Shown piece by piece: positions 31,029 through 40,410 of a DNA stretch of 64,000 nucleotides (positions within the stretch are counted from its first letter, which is position 1; each line of letters opens with the position of its first letter). This stretch comes from Enterococcus silesiacus. GTDB lineage: Bacteria > Bacillota > Bacilli > Lactobacillales > Enterococcaceae. The translations under genes were made by a program, and so were the position numbers. The DNA lies in assembly GCA_001465115.1 (NCBI GenBank), contig CP013614.1:2170001-2234000 (forward strand). Reading direction: 5' to 3'. The notes under the pieces were generated by a model. It worked only from the letters and a program-made list of their open reading frames with translations, was not told where the DNA came from and did not search any database.

Positions 31029-33791
31029 TTAGATTTCTAATTTAATAATAGTGAATTTGTTTGCTTCGATCTTGAAGCTTGTTGGTTTAGCAGTAGTTCT
31101 GTAGCCTTTTTCAGCAGGTTCAATCGTATACTCTCCTGGTAATAAATAGATGCTGATTTGACCAAAGGCATTCGTCACAACTGTCGTTTCAAAAGCGGCT
31201 CCTTTAGTGCTCGTAATAGTGTATTCCAAACCTTTTAAGACTTGTTTTGTATCACTACTTGAAAGATAAACTAAGGCACGGCCTTGCTCTTGTTTTGGTT
31301 TATTATAAAAGACTGCTTCTGTAATTGTTTCTGCAACAATTGTTTTGTTTTGAACTGCTGCATCAATTTCATAGCCGTCTGGGGCTTTTGTTTCAGTAAT
31401 CGTCACTTCACCAACAGGTAGATCTGGGAAGAATAATTCACCCTGGGTATCTGTAGTTCCTTTATGAACATTCCCTGCTGAATCAGTTACTTCAAATTCA
31501 GCATTTGGTAAGACATTGGTCGTTTCAAAACCATCTTCGTCTTTTGCATATTTCGTGATTTTTAAACTGCCCAAGTTTTCTTTTTTGATATTTGCATGTC
31601 TAACTTCGGCTACTTTTCCTGATTCAACCGATACTTCATAGAAAGTTGAATCTTGTTCGTAGCCAGGCGGTGCTTCGATTTCGATTACATAGTATTTGCC
31701 AGGTTGTAAATCAGTTAAAAGAATTTCTCCATTGCTGTCTGTCGTATACGTACCTATTAGCTGAGTATTGCTGTCATACACCTCAAACACAGCTTCTGGT
31801 AAATAGATGATTGGATCTGAATCTTTCACATATTTAATGACTTTTAAAGATCCTGTCGCAGGCAGCTCTATTTCTTTATTAATTACATCGATTGAAGCTT
31901 TGCCATTGGGATCCGTTTTAGATAAGGTAATAAATTTTGGTGTAGTATCTAATTCATAGCCTTCTGGGGCCTTTGTCTCGATCAATTTATAAGTACCATA
32001 GGGTAAATCAGTTAATTGACCAATGCCATTTGCTGCTGTTGTGATTTTTCCAACTAGTTGATCTTCTGAGTTATAGACATCAAATTCAGCTCCAGCTAAG
32101 AAAGCGCCAGTTTCGTCTTTCTTCACTACTTCAAGATCTCCTGTTGTTTTTTCCAGCTTATTCGTAACAGTTATGCTAACCACACCATTTGGATCATCTT
32201 TGGAAATAACAATCGTTTTAGGTGTTGTATCTAGTTCATAGCCTTCTGGGGCTTTTGTTTCAATCAATTGATAGGTACCAAGAGGCAGATCTTTCAACGT
32301 AGCCATTCCGTTTTCATCTGTTGTCATATTCCCAACAACCTTGCCATTGGCATCACGAACTTCAAACTCTGCTCCTGCTAAGAGTTGCTTGCCCGATTCA
32401 TCTTCTTTGATTACTTCAAGTGAACCCGTAACAACTTTTTCTTTGTTTATTACTGTGATACTTACTTTTCCGTTTGGATCTGTTTTAGATATTGTGACAT
32501 ATCTTGGTGTAGTATCTAGCTCATAGCCTTCTGGGGCTTTTGTTTCGATTAGTTGATAGGTTCCAAATGGTAGATCTTTTAATGTTGCCACTCCATTTGC
32601 ATCCGTTGTAACAGTTCCAACAACAATACCGTTGGCATTACGAACTTCAAACGCCGCTCCTGCTAAGCGTTTGCCTACTTCATCTTGTTTGATTACTTCA
32701 AGCGCACCTGTCGTCACTTTTTCTTTGTTTATTACTGTGATACTTACTTTTCCGTTTGGATCTGTTTTAGATATTGTGACATATCTTGGTGTAGTATCTA
32801 ACTCATAGCCTTCTGGGGCTTTTGTTTCGATTAGTTGATAGGTTCCAAATGGTAAATTGCTAACTACAGCTATACCATTGGCATTTGTCGTAACGTGCCC
32901 AACGATACTATTATTGCTGTTTAAAATGATAAATTCTGCTCCAGCTAAATTTTTACCTGTTTCATCTTTTTTGATGATTTCCAATGCGCCTGTCGCAATA
33001 ATTTTTTTATTCACTATACTGATACTAGCTATTCCATTTGGTGATGCAGAAGAAATAGTCACATATCTTGGAGTTGAATCTAATTGATGACCAATAGGTG
33101 CTTGGACTTCAATCAACATGTATGTTCCATAAGGAAGACCTGACAGAAAAGCTGTACCTGTAGCATCTGTTGTAATTCTTCCCACAAACTGATTACTCGA
33201 ATTATAAACGTCGAAAACTGCTCCAGCTAACGCTTGATTATTTTCATTCGTTTTAATGACCTTCAAGGTACCTTTAGACACAGTTGGCGGTAATTGTGTA
33301 TTGCATTTAGTCAGACAAACAAATTGTCCAGAAAATGAAATACTAAAGTACATTGCGCTAGTTTCTAGCTGATAACCGTTAGGAGCTCTTGTTTCACGTA
33401 TTGAATAACGACCGATTGGCAATGATCGTGTTTCAGCAATACCATTGTAATTTGTCTGAATTACTTGAACAGCACGATTGTAGCCATCGTAAATTGTAAA
33501 TTGAGCGCCAGATAATCTAGCATTTGTTCGCTCGTCATATTTAATCACTTGAATGCCACCACATGACACAGGAGCGAAAAATCTAGGCGCAACACCTGTA
33601 TTGGTCGCTAGTTTATCTTGAATACCTGACAGATAATCGTTTGTGAATAGGTTTTCTGTCTGACCATTTCCTGATGATGTCGTTGCCCATGATGTGTTTT
33701 GAGCTGCTTCAGCTTGTTTTGTACCTACAGTACTGATTGCTAGCAGAATCAAAACAATTGAAAAAAATAAATAACTAATTTTTTGTTTCAT
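31029..33791 (-). CDS. Secreted SpaA-like protein of nine prealbumin-like repeats, no wall anchor
   Basis: A 920-aa protein with a signal peptide (about 1-29, ending AEA), then about nine SpaA/Cna-B type domains. Each opens with a strand such as GALEVIKQDE and contains FGTYQLIETKAPEGYELDTTP. The lysine at the start and the glutamate in ETKAPEGY are the usual isopeptide-bond pair. The protein stops after the last domain without LPXTG motif or membrane tail. The first repeat carries three unusual cysteines (SCGG, VCLTKC). It may be a shaft or matrix protein bound non-covalently. The lan genes follow 124 bp downstream on the same strand. Confidence 0.85.
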   Translation of the reverse strand: MKQKISYLFFSIVLILLAISTVGTKQAEAAQNTSWATTSSGNGQTENLFTNDYLSGIQDKLATNTGVAPRFFAPVSCGGIQVIKYDERTNARLSGAQFTIYDGYNRAVQVIQTNYNGIAETRSLPIGRYSIRETRAPNGYQLETSAMYFSISFSGQFVCLTKCNTQLPPTVSKGTLKVIKTNENNQALAGAVFDVYNSSNQFVGRITTDATGTAFLSGLPYGTYMLIEVQAPIGHQLDSTPRYVTISSASPNGIASISIVNKKIIATGALEIIKKDETGKNLAGAEFIILNSNNSIVGHVTTNANGIAVVSNLPFGTYQLIETKAPEGYELDTTPRYVTISKTDPNGKVSITVINKEKVTTGALEVIKQDEVGKRLAGAAFEVRNANGIVVGTVTTDANGVATLKDLPFGTYQLIETKAPEGYELDTTPRYVTISKTDPNGKVSITVINKEKVVTGSLEVIKEDESGKQLLAGAEFEVRDANGKVVGNMTTDENGMATLKDLPLGTYQLIETKAPEGYELDTTPKTIVISKDDPNGVVSITVTNKLEKTTGDLEVVKKDETGAFLAGAEFDVYNSEDQLVGKITTAANGIGQLTDLPYGTYKLIETKAPEGYELDTTPKFITLSKTDPNGKASIDVINKEIELPATGSLKVIKYVKDSDPIIYLPEAVFEVYDSNTQLIGTYTTDSNGEILLTDLQPGKYYVIEIEAPPGYEQDSTFYEVSVESGKVAEVRHANIKKENLGSLKITKYAKDEDGFETTNVLPNAEFEVTDSAGNVHKGTTDTQGELFFPDLPVGEVTITETKAPDGYEIDAAVQNKTIVAETITEAVFYNKPKQEQGRALVYLSSSDTKQVLKGLEYTITSTKGAAFETTVVTNAFGQISIYLLPGEYTIEPAEKGYRTTAKPTSFKIEANKFTIIKLEI
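31890..33110 (-). repeat. Tandem SpaA-domain DNA repeats
   Basis: Central SpaA repeats are nearly identical in DNA. For example a segment of more than 80 bp starting at 32435 recurs at 32717, a period of 282 bp or 94 codons. Such repeats can expand or contract by recombination and may be mis-assembled from short reads. Confidence 0.8.
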
Positions 33792-33843
33792 AACAATAAA
33801 ACTCCCTCAATAATTTTTGATTTTTAACTTCCAATGATCATTT

Positions 33844-33879
33844 TTAGTACGTAATAAACCAAATAAATAATTCAATCAC
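33844..33879 (-). CDS. 11-codon leaderless hydrophobic ORF, candidate Rgg peptide signal
   Basis: GTG at 33879 lies 8 nt behind AGGAG and opens a frame reading MIELFIWFITY, then TAA. It sits in the gap between a divergent Rgg-family regulator and the SpaA-like gene, 52 bp before the latter. The layout and leaderless hydrophobic nature recall the SpeB-inducing peptide (MWLILLFL) encoded between ropB and speB in Streptococcus pyogenes. An ORF this short can occur by chance; the ribosome site and position are the only support. Confidence 0.4.
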   Translation of the reverse strand: MIELFIWFITY

Positions 33880-34047
33880 CTTGCTCACTCCTCTCCATTC
33901 CAAAAAGAAATTCTAATAAATATAAATAAATTTAAAAATCGTTTGATTTATCACTAGTTATTTAATGTTTTTGCTATAATAACATATGTATTATAAATTT
34001 TTTCACAAGGTAAAGTATTTTATACCGTTAGAAAGGAGACCTATAAT

Positions 34048-34923
34048 TTGAAAGATTATGGAACGTTAATAAAAAAAATACGCCTAGAAAAAGGACTTAG
34101 TCAAAAAAATATCTATGAGGGGATTATGACCCGTCAAACATATTACTTAATCGAGACAAATGTCAGTATGCCATCTTTCGACAAGTTTTTGATGATACTG
34201 GAAAAGCTGTTTATTTCTGTTGATGAATTTCTTTACTTGGTTGATCCAGAAATGTGCCCAACAGAGATGCAGTTGTACCATCAACTAAGCGAAGCTGTCT
34301 TTAAGAAGGATCAAAAAATGCTTGATTTCCTTACTGAAAAATCACAACAACTTTATTCCTTGAGCAATAAGCAGCACTATTTCCATCTAAATTTAATCAC
34401 CCAAGCAATGTCTTATTTAAACAAAGTCCCAGTAGAACCTGAGTCCATTAATTTTTTAAACGAATTGATGCAACCAATTAAGCAATACCTGATCGGCATC
34501 GATAAATGGTATCTTTATGAATTAAAACTGTTAAACAATTCCTTATACTGTTTTGAGTTATCTGAGGCAATTGCTCTAGGAACGTTGGTCGGCAAAAAAA
34601 TCGATGTCCTCAGTGATTTGGAACAATATCAAGATATTAAGCTTAGAATTTACTTAAATCTTTCTAGCTTATGCCTTAATTGCCAAGATTATGAGAACAC
34701 CTTATTTTTTTCGACTTTGGCTAAAGAAAATGCTCAAAATAATTATCGGCTATTTGAAACGATCATCGCAAAACTAAACTATGAAATTGCTCAAACCGCT
34801 AGCCTAAAACAGTCAGAAAACCGTCAAATTACTCATTATCTGACTATTTTAGAAGATTTAGATTACAAAGAAACTGTACTTGAGTACCAAAAAATCTTAA
34901 AATCAAACGCTATTTATTACTAA
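34048..34923 (+). CDS. Rgg/GadR/MutR-family transcriptional regulator
   Basis: A 291-aa protein with an N-terminal helix-turn-helix (about 5-60, with LSQKNIYEGIMTRQTYYLIE) and a helical C-terminal domain. A segment like KWYLYELKLLNNSLYCFELSEAI is characteristic of Rgg/MutR proteins. The start is TTG with AAAGGAG 10-12 nt upstream. Rgg proteins are often switched by short peptides, and MutR-type members control lantibiotic operons. It is divergent from the SpaA-lanA-lanM-lanT strand and convergent with the VWA gene, so it is the best candidate local regulator. Confidence 0.82.
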   Translation: MKDYGTLIKKIRLEKGLSQKNIYEGIMTRQTYYLIETNVSMPSFDKFLMILEKLFISVDEFLYLVDPEMCPTEMQLYHQLSEAVFKKDQKMLDFLTEKSQQLYSLSNKQHYFHLNLITQAMSYLNKVPVEPESINFLNELMQPIKQYLIGIDKWYLYELKLLNNSLYCFELSEAIALGTLVGKKIDVLSDLEQYQDIKLRIYLNLSSLCLNCQDYENTLFFSTLAKENAQNNYRLFETIIAKLNYEIAQTASLKQSENRQITHYLTILEDLDYKETVLEYQKILKSNAIYY

Positions 34924-34951
34924 TTTATTTGTTTTTTTAGTATTAAAACGA

Positions 34952-37183
34952 CTATCCGAACTTATTTGTTCTGTAATCCCAGCTGTAAGGCCTCGGTGAA
35001 TCACCAGTACTAGCTTCCCCAAAATTAGGTATAATAAACATCGTTACCCAATATTCATGATTCGTTTGATAATCTAATACCGCTGGATTATTTTTTATCA
35101 ATGCCAATGTGTTACTGGACAGATGGATCGTATTTAAATTCTCATTTGTTTTCGTTGCAATATATCCGAAAAATGTATAGTATTCAGGAACTAAATCAGT
35201 TATCTTTAATTGTTTTTGCTCTTTTTCCAAGGTTATTTCATATTTAGCAAAAAGCATTTCTGACACTTCCGGTGCTGTATCCTTTGTCGTACTTTCAGAA
35301 ATCAAGTTGATTGATCGTTGTGTCTCATCGATCGTCGATCGGTAAAAGCCTTTAGATGGAACAACTAGTTCAGAGTTTGGTTTGAGCACACTTTGTCGGA
35401 TATTTAACAGAATAGTTTTTGTTTTTGGATTTTGCTTATTCGTCACAATAATCTGCTGATGCGCATGATCTTTAGAATCAAGTGCAAATTTGAATGCAGC
35501 TTTCGAGTCTTTTGTTTCCAAACCGTTGATATCGATCGTTGTTTCATAATCTTGATCAGCTTTTAAGACTTCTTCGACAACATAGTCCTGGTCAGCTTTC
35601 CACGGGTGAACGATTTTCTTAACGTCGTTTGAATAAAGTGAAAACTGGTCATTTATAGTGTATTGGTCTTTTCCATAGGTAAAATCAAACAATTCTGTTC
35701 GATCACTTATTTCTTCACCTTTTTCATTCAATAGCTTTTTTTGCAGACTAACAATGATTGGTTTGACCATGGGTACGACAAAGTACTTTGTTTGCACAAT
35801 ATCACTATAATCTTTATACTCGATCGTTGTCTTTCCATTAGTCAGTGCTAAGCCGTCTTTGTCAATAATACCTGGCTGTAAGACCTCATTTCCAGCGTTC
35901 ACCCGATATTTTATCTCAGCAAACATGACATCTTCATCAGGATCACTAGAAACTGGTGTTTTGAGTGTGCCAATTTCCCAATTGATTGTTGGATGCCCTT
36001 TTTCCTCTTTAATCTCAAGTGTTCCCTGAGTAGCAGTAACTCCTCCAGCCATTTCAAAACCAGTCCCCATTGGATCAACAACAAATGCCGTTTTTAAGGC
36101 CCCAACGATTTCTCCAGCAATCCCACTTAGAATATCTTCTAAATTATCGGCTGTTGCTGCAAAACTTTTATCCTCCGAAGAAGCAATTTCTTTCATCGTC
36201 TGATTCCCTGTAACAACTTCATCGTCTTGTGATGTTGAGTCCATATCTACACCAATCGTATAGAAATCTGTCACAACCAGCTCACCGTCTGTTCTCTTTT
36301 CATTTTTTGAAATCGTTGCTTCCGCTATTGCACTGTGTGCATGGTTGGCCATCAAGCGATTTTTTGAATCTTGCGGCATTTGTTCGTACTCAGGGGCGAA
36401 TGCGCCAATCCGATATTTCACACCATTACCATATCTTTTGCTGTAGTCAAAGTTTTCTTTTGGGATTGTTTTAACATTTTCATAATAATCATAGCCATTT
36501 TGCAGATAGTCAAATTTGACCATACCAGCTAGTTGATTATAAGGGGCTGTCGGTGGATAACTATAGGTCGGCACACCATCCGATATCAAAACAATATTTC
36601 TTTTTTCCCCTGTTGCTTGTGCCATCACTTCAGTTGCTGATTTGATTCCAGCTTGTGTAAAGGTCCCACCATTTACTACTGGTTCGAGCTCTTTGATTTT
36701 ATCGATCAATAGTCCTTTATGAGCTGGATCGACAAATTGGCTACTCCAACCACCTTCATTAAAGGTATAATTCGTTACCTCACTGCTGTATGTCACAAGT
36801 GCGATTCTGTTTACGTAATCTTTTCTTAAGACCATATTTACAAATTTTTCAGCAGCCGTTTTGGCTTTGATCATTCGATCATTATCTTTCATACTTCCTG
36901 ACGTATCGATAATCAACACAATATCTGTTGCTGGTGGTGGAAATTGATTGCGTCCTTCAACGCGCAACGTGATATCCCATTGATTGACCATTCCCGCTAC
37001 AGGTTCTGCTTTTTTACTTATACCAACTTGACCTGGTAACAATTCAGTTTTTTTGGCCGCCTTAACTGGAGCATTTGTATCGACCAAGAAGGATTGAGCA
37101 GCATAAACGAAACCAATCAAACAAAAAATAGCTATAAACCCTTTAAACCATTTCAATTGCCTTTTTTTCTTTCTCTTAAACAC
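34952..37183 (-). CDS. Secreted von Willebrand factor A-domain adhesin
   Basis: A 743-aa protein with a basic N-terminus, one hydrophobic export segment (about 14-33) and a VWA domain whose MIDAS motif is DTSGSM (93-98). Jelly-roll or Cna-B-like regions follow to the end. Pilus-tip adhesins have this layout, but here the C-terminus stops at WDYRTNKFG with no LPXTG motif or membrane span. The start is GTG behind GAAGGT. It is the last gene of the sipW/TasA-like operon, 32 bp after a TasA-like gene, and may be the tip or matrix adhesin of that fibre. Confidence 0.82.
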   Translation of the reverse strand: MFKRKKKRQLKWFKGFIAIFCLIGFVYAAQSFLVDTNAPVKAAKKTELLPGQVGISKKAEPVAGMVNQWDITLRVEGRNQFPPPATDIVLIIDTSGSMKDNDRMIKAKTAAEKFVNMVLRKDYVNRIALVTYSSEVTNYTFNEGGWSSQFVDPAHKGLLIDKIKELEPVVNGGTFTQAGIKSATEVMAQATGEKRNIVLISDGVPTYSYPPTAPYNQLAGMVKFDYLQNGYDYYENVKTIPKENFDYSKRYGNGVKYRIGAFAPEYEQMPQDSKNRLMANHAHSAIAEATISKNEKRTDGELVVTDFYTIGVDMDSTSQDDEVVTGNQTMKEIASSEDKSFAATADNLEDILSGIAGEIVGALKTAFVVDPMGTGFEMAGGVTATQGTLEIKEEKGHPTINWEIGTLKTPVSSDPDEDVMFAEIKYRVNAGNEVLQPGIIDKDGLALTNGKTTIEYKDYSDIVQTKYFVVPMVKPIIVSLQKKLLNEKGEEISDRTELFDFTYGKDQYTINDQFSLYSNDVKKIVHPWKADQDYVVEEVLKADQDYETTIDINGLETKDSKAAFKFALDSKDHAHQQIIVTNKQNPKTKTILLNIRQSVLKPNSELVVPSKGFYRSTIDETQRSINLISESTTKDTAPEVSEMLFAKYEITLEKEQKQLKITDLVPEYYTFFGYIATKTNENLNTIHLSSNTLALIKNNPAVLDYQTNHEYWVTMFIIPNFGEASTGDSPRPYSWDYRTNKFG

Positions 37184-37215
37184 AGTATCTACCTTCTTTG
37201 CTTTTAGAATTTCAG

Positions 37216-37875
37216 CTACTCAGCCACTGTTTGATTTTTTAATGCATTGTCCACTTCCAGTTGAGGATTCTCTGTCGGTATTTTTCCGCTCCACCAAGCA
37301 TCTCTATACGCAAATTTAGTTGTGCTGATGCCCTCTGCTTTCACTTCAAAGGATAAGGTAGCCCCTTGGTATTCTTCTGTGATATTCGCTTGGTTCATTT
37401 TTACGTTAGTAAATAAGTTTGTCGTACTTGCTCCTTTAGTCAGTTTATACCTGTAATAAAAATAGCCATCCTCGCCGTTGATCCAATCTTTTAGATTATA
37501 ATCAACACTTAAGACTGGTACTGGACCATTGACCGTTGCTGGTAGTAGCGTGATCGATCCATTCGGCTGTTTTTTGCTAAGAATAGGTAAGGCTAACACT
37601 CGAATAAAACTTTCTTGTTCTCCAGTATTTTTAATCGCTACTTTTTTTAAATAATCTTTCTCAGGCTCAAGGACTGCTGGTGGATCAAATTCCTCTTCTA
37701 TAGTGTTTTGAAGGTTACCAACTCTGAATTCGTTCTGCTTTTGATCAGAATCGGTCAAAGCAGCATAGGTTTGAAACAAACCAAATGAAAGACTGAATAG
37801 CATTACCAAAAAGCCCGTAAATAAGCAACACTGTTTTATACTTAAATACTTCTTTACATTCTGCTTTTTTTTCAC
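37216..37875 (-). CDS. TasA/camelysin-like fibre subunit (third copy)
   Basis: A 219-aa exported protein. An N-terminal hydrophobic segment ends QTYAALTDSDQKQNEF, the kind of site cut by SipW-type peptidases. The mature part starts with the FRVG..EEFDPP pattern and contains VAIKNTGEQESFIRV and DGYFYY (136-141), both shared with the proteins at 38685 and 40411. I chose the GTG at 37875 with GGAG 10 nt upstream. It is shorter than its two paralogues. Probably a minor or adaptor subunit of a TasA-like fibre. Confidence 0.75.
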   Translation of the reverse strand: MKKKQNVKKYLSIKQCCLFTGFLVMLFSLSFGLFQTYAALTDSDQKQNEFRVGNLQNTIEEEFDPPAVLEPEKDYLKKVAIKNTGEQESFIRVLALPILSKKQPNGSITLLPATVNGPVPVLSVDYNLKDWINGEDGYFYYRYKLTKGASTTNLFTNVKMNQANITEEYQGATLSFEVKAEGISTTKFAYRDAWWSGKIPTENPQLEVDNALKNQTVAE

Positions 37876-37946
37876 GATCCATCCACTCCCTCTAGTGACG
37901 TAATGTGCTAGGTGCACAACGGCCAAAGCCCTTATACTTCTACTTC

Positions 37947-38612
37947 TTACTTAATCAGTTCTTCTGGTAGGTTCAACTTGTAGCCTTTTGAACGAATAGT
38001 TTTGATAACATCCGCATAATTGTCATCAATCATCTGGATTTTTTTACGTATGTGGAAAACTAAATTGGCTACACGATATTTTGGCGCTAATTCTTCTTTA
38101 TCCCATAAATATTCAGCAATTTCCTCGTAGGTGCGGACTTTATTTTCAGATGTATACAAACAATCTAACAATGAAAATTCCAATTTAGTCAGAATGATCT
38201 TTTTACTTCCAAATCGCACGGTGAGACTTGACGGATCTAAACAAAAACCGTCTTCTTTTTCTGTGGTCATACAACGTAGCCCATTTTTTATAGTCAAAGC
38301 AATTTCATCAAAAGAATCTGATTCTAATAAAAATCCATTGACCCCTAATTTCAGATAGACAATTTTTTCTTCACCTAATGGTTCATCCGTCAAAATCCAA
38401 ATTGGTTTCGACGAAATTTCTCGAAGTTTGATCAACCATTGGAATAATTTTTCTATTTGGACATGTTCATTTTTTTGAAGAAGAATTCCTTGCAGGGAAG
38501 CTAAATCCGCATTTTCTAACTCGTAGATCTTAATATCAAAATCAGTAAAAAGCCGCTCTTGTTCATTTTCTTGTATTCTTTGTTTGTCCGAAAGTATCCC
38601 TAGGGCGTACAT
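37947..38612 (-). CDS. Orphan winged-helix response-regulator-like protein with degenerate receiver
   Basis: A 221-aa protein. The C-terminal half (about 125-221) is an OmpR/PhoB winged helix, with LTKLEFSLLDCLYTSENKVRTYEEIAEYLW and RVANLVFHIRKKI. The N-terminal half has receiver-like strands (KPIWILTDE, LGVNGFLLES), but the expected phosphoryl-acceptor Asp is replaced in GILLQKN. No histidine kinase is encoded nearby. It is embedded in the fibre operon between two TasA-like genes, so it probably regulates that operon by a phosphorylation-independent route. Confidence 0.75.
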   Translation of the reverse strand: MYALGILSDKQRIQENEQERLFTDFDIKIYELENADLASLQGILLQKNEHVQIEKLFQWLIKLREISSKPIWILTDEPLGEEKIVYLKLGVNGFLLESDSFDEIALTIKNGLRCMTTEKEDGFCLDPSSLTVRFGSKKIILTKLEFSLLDCLYTSENKVRTYEEIAEYLWDKEELAPKYRVANLVFHIRKKIQMIDDNYADVIKTIRSKGYKLNLPEELIK

Positions 38613-38684
38613 ATCTTTTCACATCCTTTTGATTTTGCTATCTACTATCACGCGTAATTTAAATTGTATTTTCAAACGACTTTT

Positions 38685-39557
38685 TCAATCATTTAAACGA
38701 TCCTGATACATTTCATATATCACTCCAGAATGACCAATATTCCATGAACTTAATAGCTCTTTTGTTCCATCATGAGCATCCATTATAGGATTTAATTGAT
38801 ACAATGAACCTTTAAACTTATTCGGTGCACTGGAGCTTAACCGCACACTTTTCAAAACCATTGCACTTACTTCACTGGGCTGAATCAACTCAGAATAATA
38901 AAAGTAACCGTCTTTATATAACCAGTAATTTTTTGTTCCTTTTGCTGGCGGCACATTATAAACATTGTCTGGAAAGTTCAGCTGAAACCAGCGTAGGTCA
39001 GTCTTTTCTCGGCCACTTTCTTTAAATTTGTACATTTCAGTTCCAGTCAGAACGTTAGGAACAATTGCTTTTTCTGCAATAAAATTGTGCCCTTCGCGTA
39101 AATAAGTCCCTCCGACTTTAGCTGCTGGCTGCCAGGTTTCTGTGTTTTTTTGATTAACAGTTGGCAATACTGCTTTGAAAGAAGTTGCTAAGTTACCATT
39201 ACCCGTTTGATCGGTCGTATCTATTTTGAATGTTAGTAGGTACTCATACAGACTGATACGCACAAATGCGGGAAGACTGCCCGTATTTTTGACTTGAATC
39301 TTTTTTTTAGTGTCCACTCCTGGCTGCCACTCAAAATCTGGCTCAAATTCTTCTACGATTTCAGCCGCTAGCCTTGAACCTACAAAATGATTGACTTCAC
39401 TGTCTTCAGAAACAAACCATGCGTATGTACTTCCTAGAACCATCAAACCAGAAAAGAGAAGTGTGCAGACAGCGACAATCAATTTAGTGTTTACTTTTAC
39501 ATGTTTCTTTGTTCTGTGTTGTCGTTTTTTTCTTTGATGCTGCTTTTTTTTCTTCAT
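38685..39557 (-). CDS. TasA/camelysin-like fibre subunit (second copy)
   Basis: A 290-aa exported protein. A strongly basic leader of about 22 residues precedes a hydrophobic segment that ends GSTYAWFVSEDSEVNHF, a SipW-type signal. The mature region has EIVEEFEPDFEW, IQVKNTGSLPAFVRISL and DGYFYY (216-221), all shared with the paralogues. AGGAGG precedes the ATG at 39557; the frame extends 14 codons further without support. Probable structural subunit of an extracellular fibre. Confidence 0.78.
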   Translation of the reverse strand: MKKKKQHQRKKRQHRTKKHVKVNTKLIVAVCTLLFSGLMVLGSTYAWFVSEDSEVNHFVGSRLAAEIVEEFEPDFEWQPGVDTKKKIQVKNTGSLPAFVRISLYEYLLTFKIDTTDQTGNGNLATSFKAVLPTVNQKNTETWQPAAKVGGTYLREGHNFIAEKAIVPNVLTGTEMYKFKESGREKTDLRWFQLNFPDNVYNVPPAKGTKNYWLYKDGYFYYSELIQPSEVSAMVLKSVRLSSSAPNKFKGSLYQLNPIMDAHDGTKELLSSWNIGHSGVIYEMYQDRLND

Positions 39558-39614
39558 TCTGTGCTGCCTCCTGTCATTTGATCGTTCTAAAAAATCCAAT
39601 TGACGTTTTCATCG

Positions 39615-40376
39615 TTATTTGTGCGTTTTCTTTGGTCTATGTTGTTTTTCCTGCTTTTTATATTTAAGTATTAATAAAGAAACTAAAACCAAGAACAAAC
39701 CGATACATGAAAACAGCAAGGCATTGCGCCATTCTTCACCTGTTTTTGGAAATTTTAATTTATCTGTTATGTTTTCTAAAAAAGGTTTTTTAGGTTGATC
39801 TGGATCGCTTGTATCAGGAAGTGTTGTTTTGACTGCTTTGAAATACCAAATATTCTCCACAACATTCTTTTCAAAAAAATCTCTGTTGGTATATTTTTTC
39901 CCATCTAATTCAAAATCAGCTTCTAACATTTTCGTATCACCACTTTTAAATGTCCCTAAATCTAACGGTGTTGCTTTGTCTTGTAAATTTAATGTTTTAT
40001 TGACACCCGATAAGGGACCTTTATAGATTTCTTTGCCGTCATACTTCAATGTCATTTCAATTGCTTTGGATAAGTCCAATGATCCTTCTATAAGTGTGGG
40101 CTTACTGATAGACATTGTTAAATGATAGGGGGTATTTTTTTCGAGATTGATGATCGTGATTTTAGTGGACCATTTTTCCCCTGGTGCCACATCACGAATA
40201 TCCACCAAGTATTGACCGTCATTTTGTATTTTAATGCCTTGATCATCACCAGCTACTATTCCAGGAGGAAGATTTGTTTCAGAATTTACTTCAACAGGGT
40301 TAATTACAAGTGATAAACTGACCAATAAAACTAGTCCTATCAGAAACCACTCTGTCATCCTGTGTTTTCTTTTCAT
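39615..40376 (-). CDS. FPKTG sortase-anchored protein of the fibre operon
   Basis: A 253-aa protein with an N-terminal signal segment (about 10-30), a mature domain of beta-rich sequence (APGEKWSTKITIINLEK, MTLKYDGKEIYKG), a sortase-type motif FPKTG (209-213), a membrane span and a basic tail. The non-canonical F in place of L suggests a dedicated or tolerant sortase. No sortase gene lies in the window. It may be the wall-linked base of the TasA-like fibre; the APGE..NLE pattern resembles TasA-type proteins themselves. This is inference. Confidence 0.75.
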   Translation of the reverse strand: MKRKHRMTEWFLIGLVLLVSLSLVINPVEVNSETNLPPGIVAGDDQGIKIQNDGQYLVDIRDVAPGEKWSTKITIINLEKNTPYHLTMSISKPTLIEGSLDLSKAIEMTLKYDGKEIYKGPLSGVNKTLNLQDKATPLDLGTFKSGDTKMLEADFELDGKKYTNRDFFEKNVVENIWYFKAVKTTLPDTSDPDQPKKPFLENITDKLKFPKTGEEWRNALLFSCIGLFLVLVSLLILKYKKQEKQHRPKKTHK

Positions 40377-40410
40377 TTTTCTTCCTCCTCAAATAGTTAA
40401 CTATGCTTAC

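Noticed and set aside
31890..33110. Regular repeats that could suggest a CRISPR array
   Set aside because: The repeats are coding SpaA domains with a 282-bp period, not short repeats with unique spacers.
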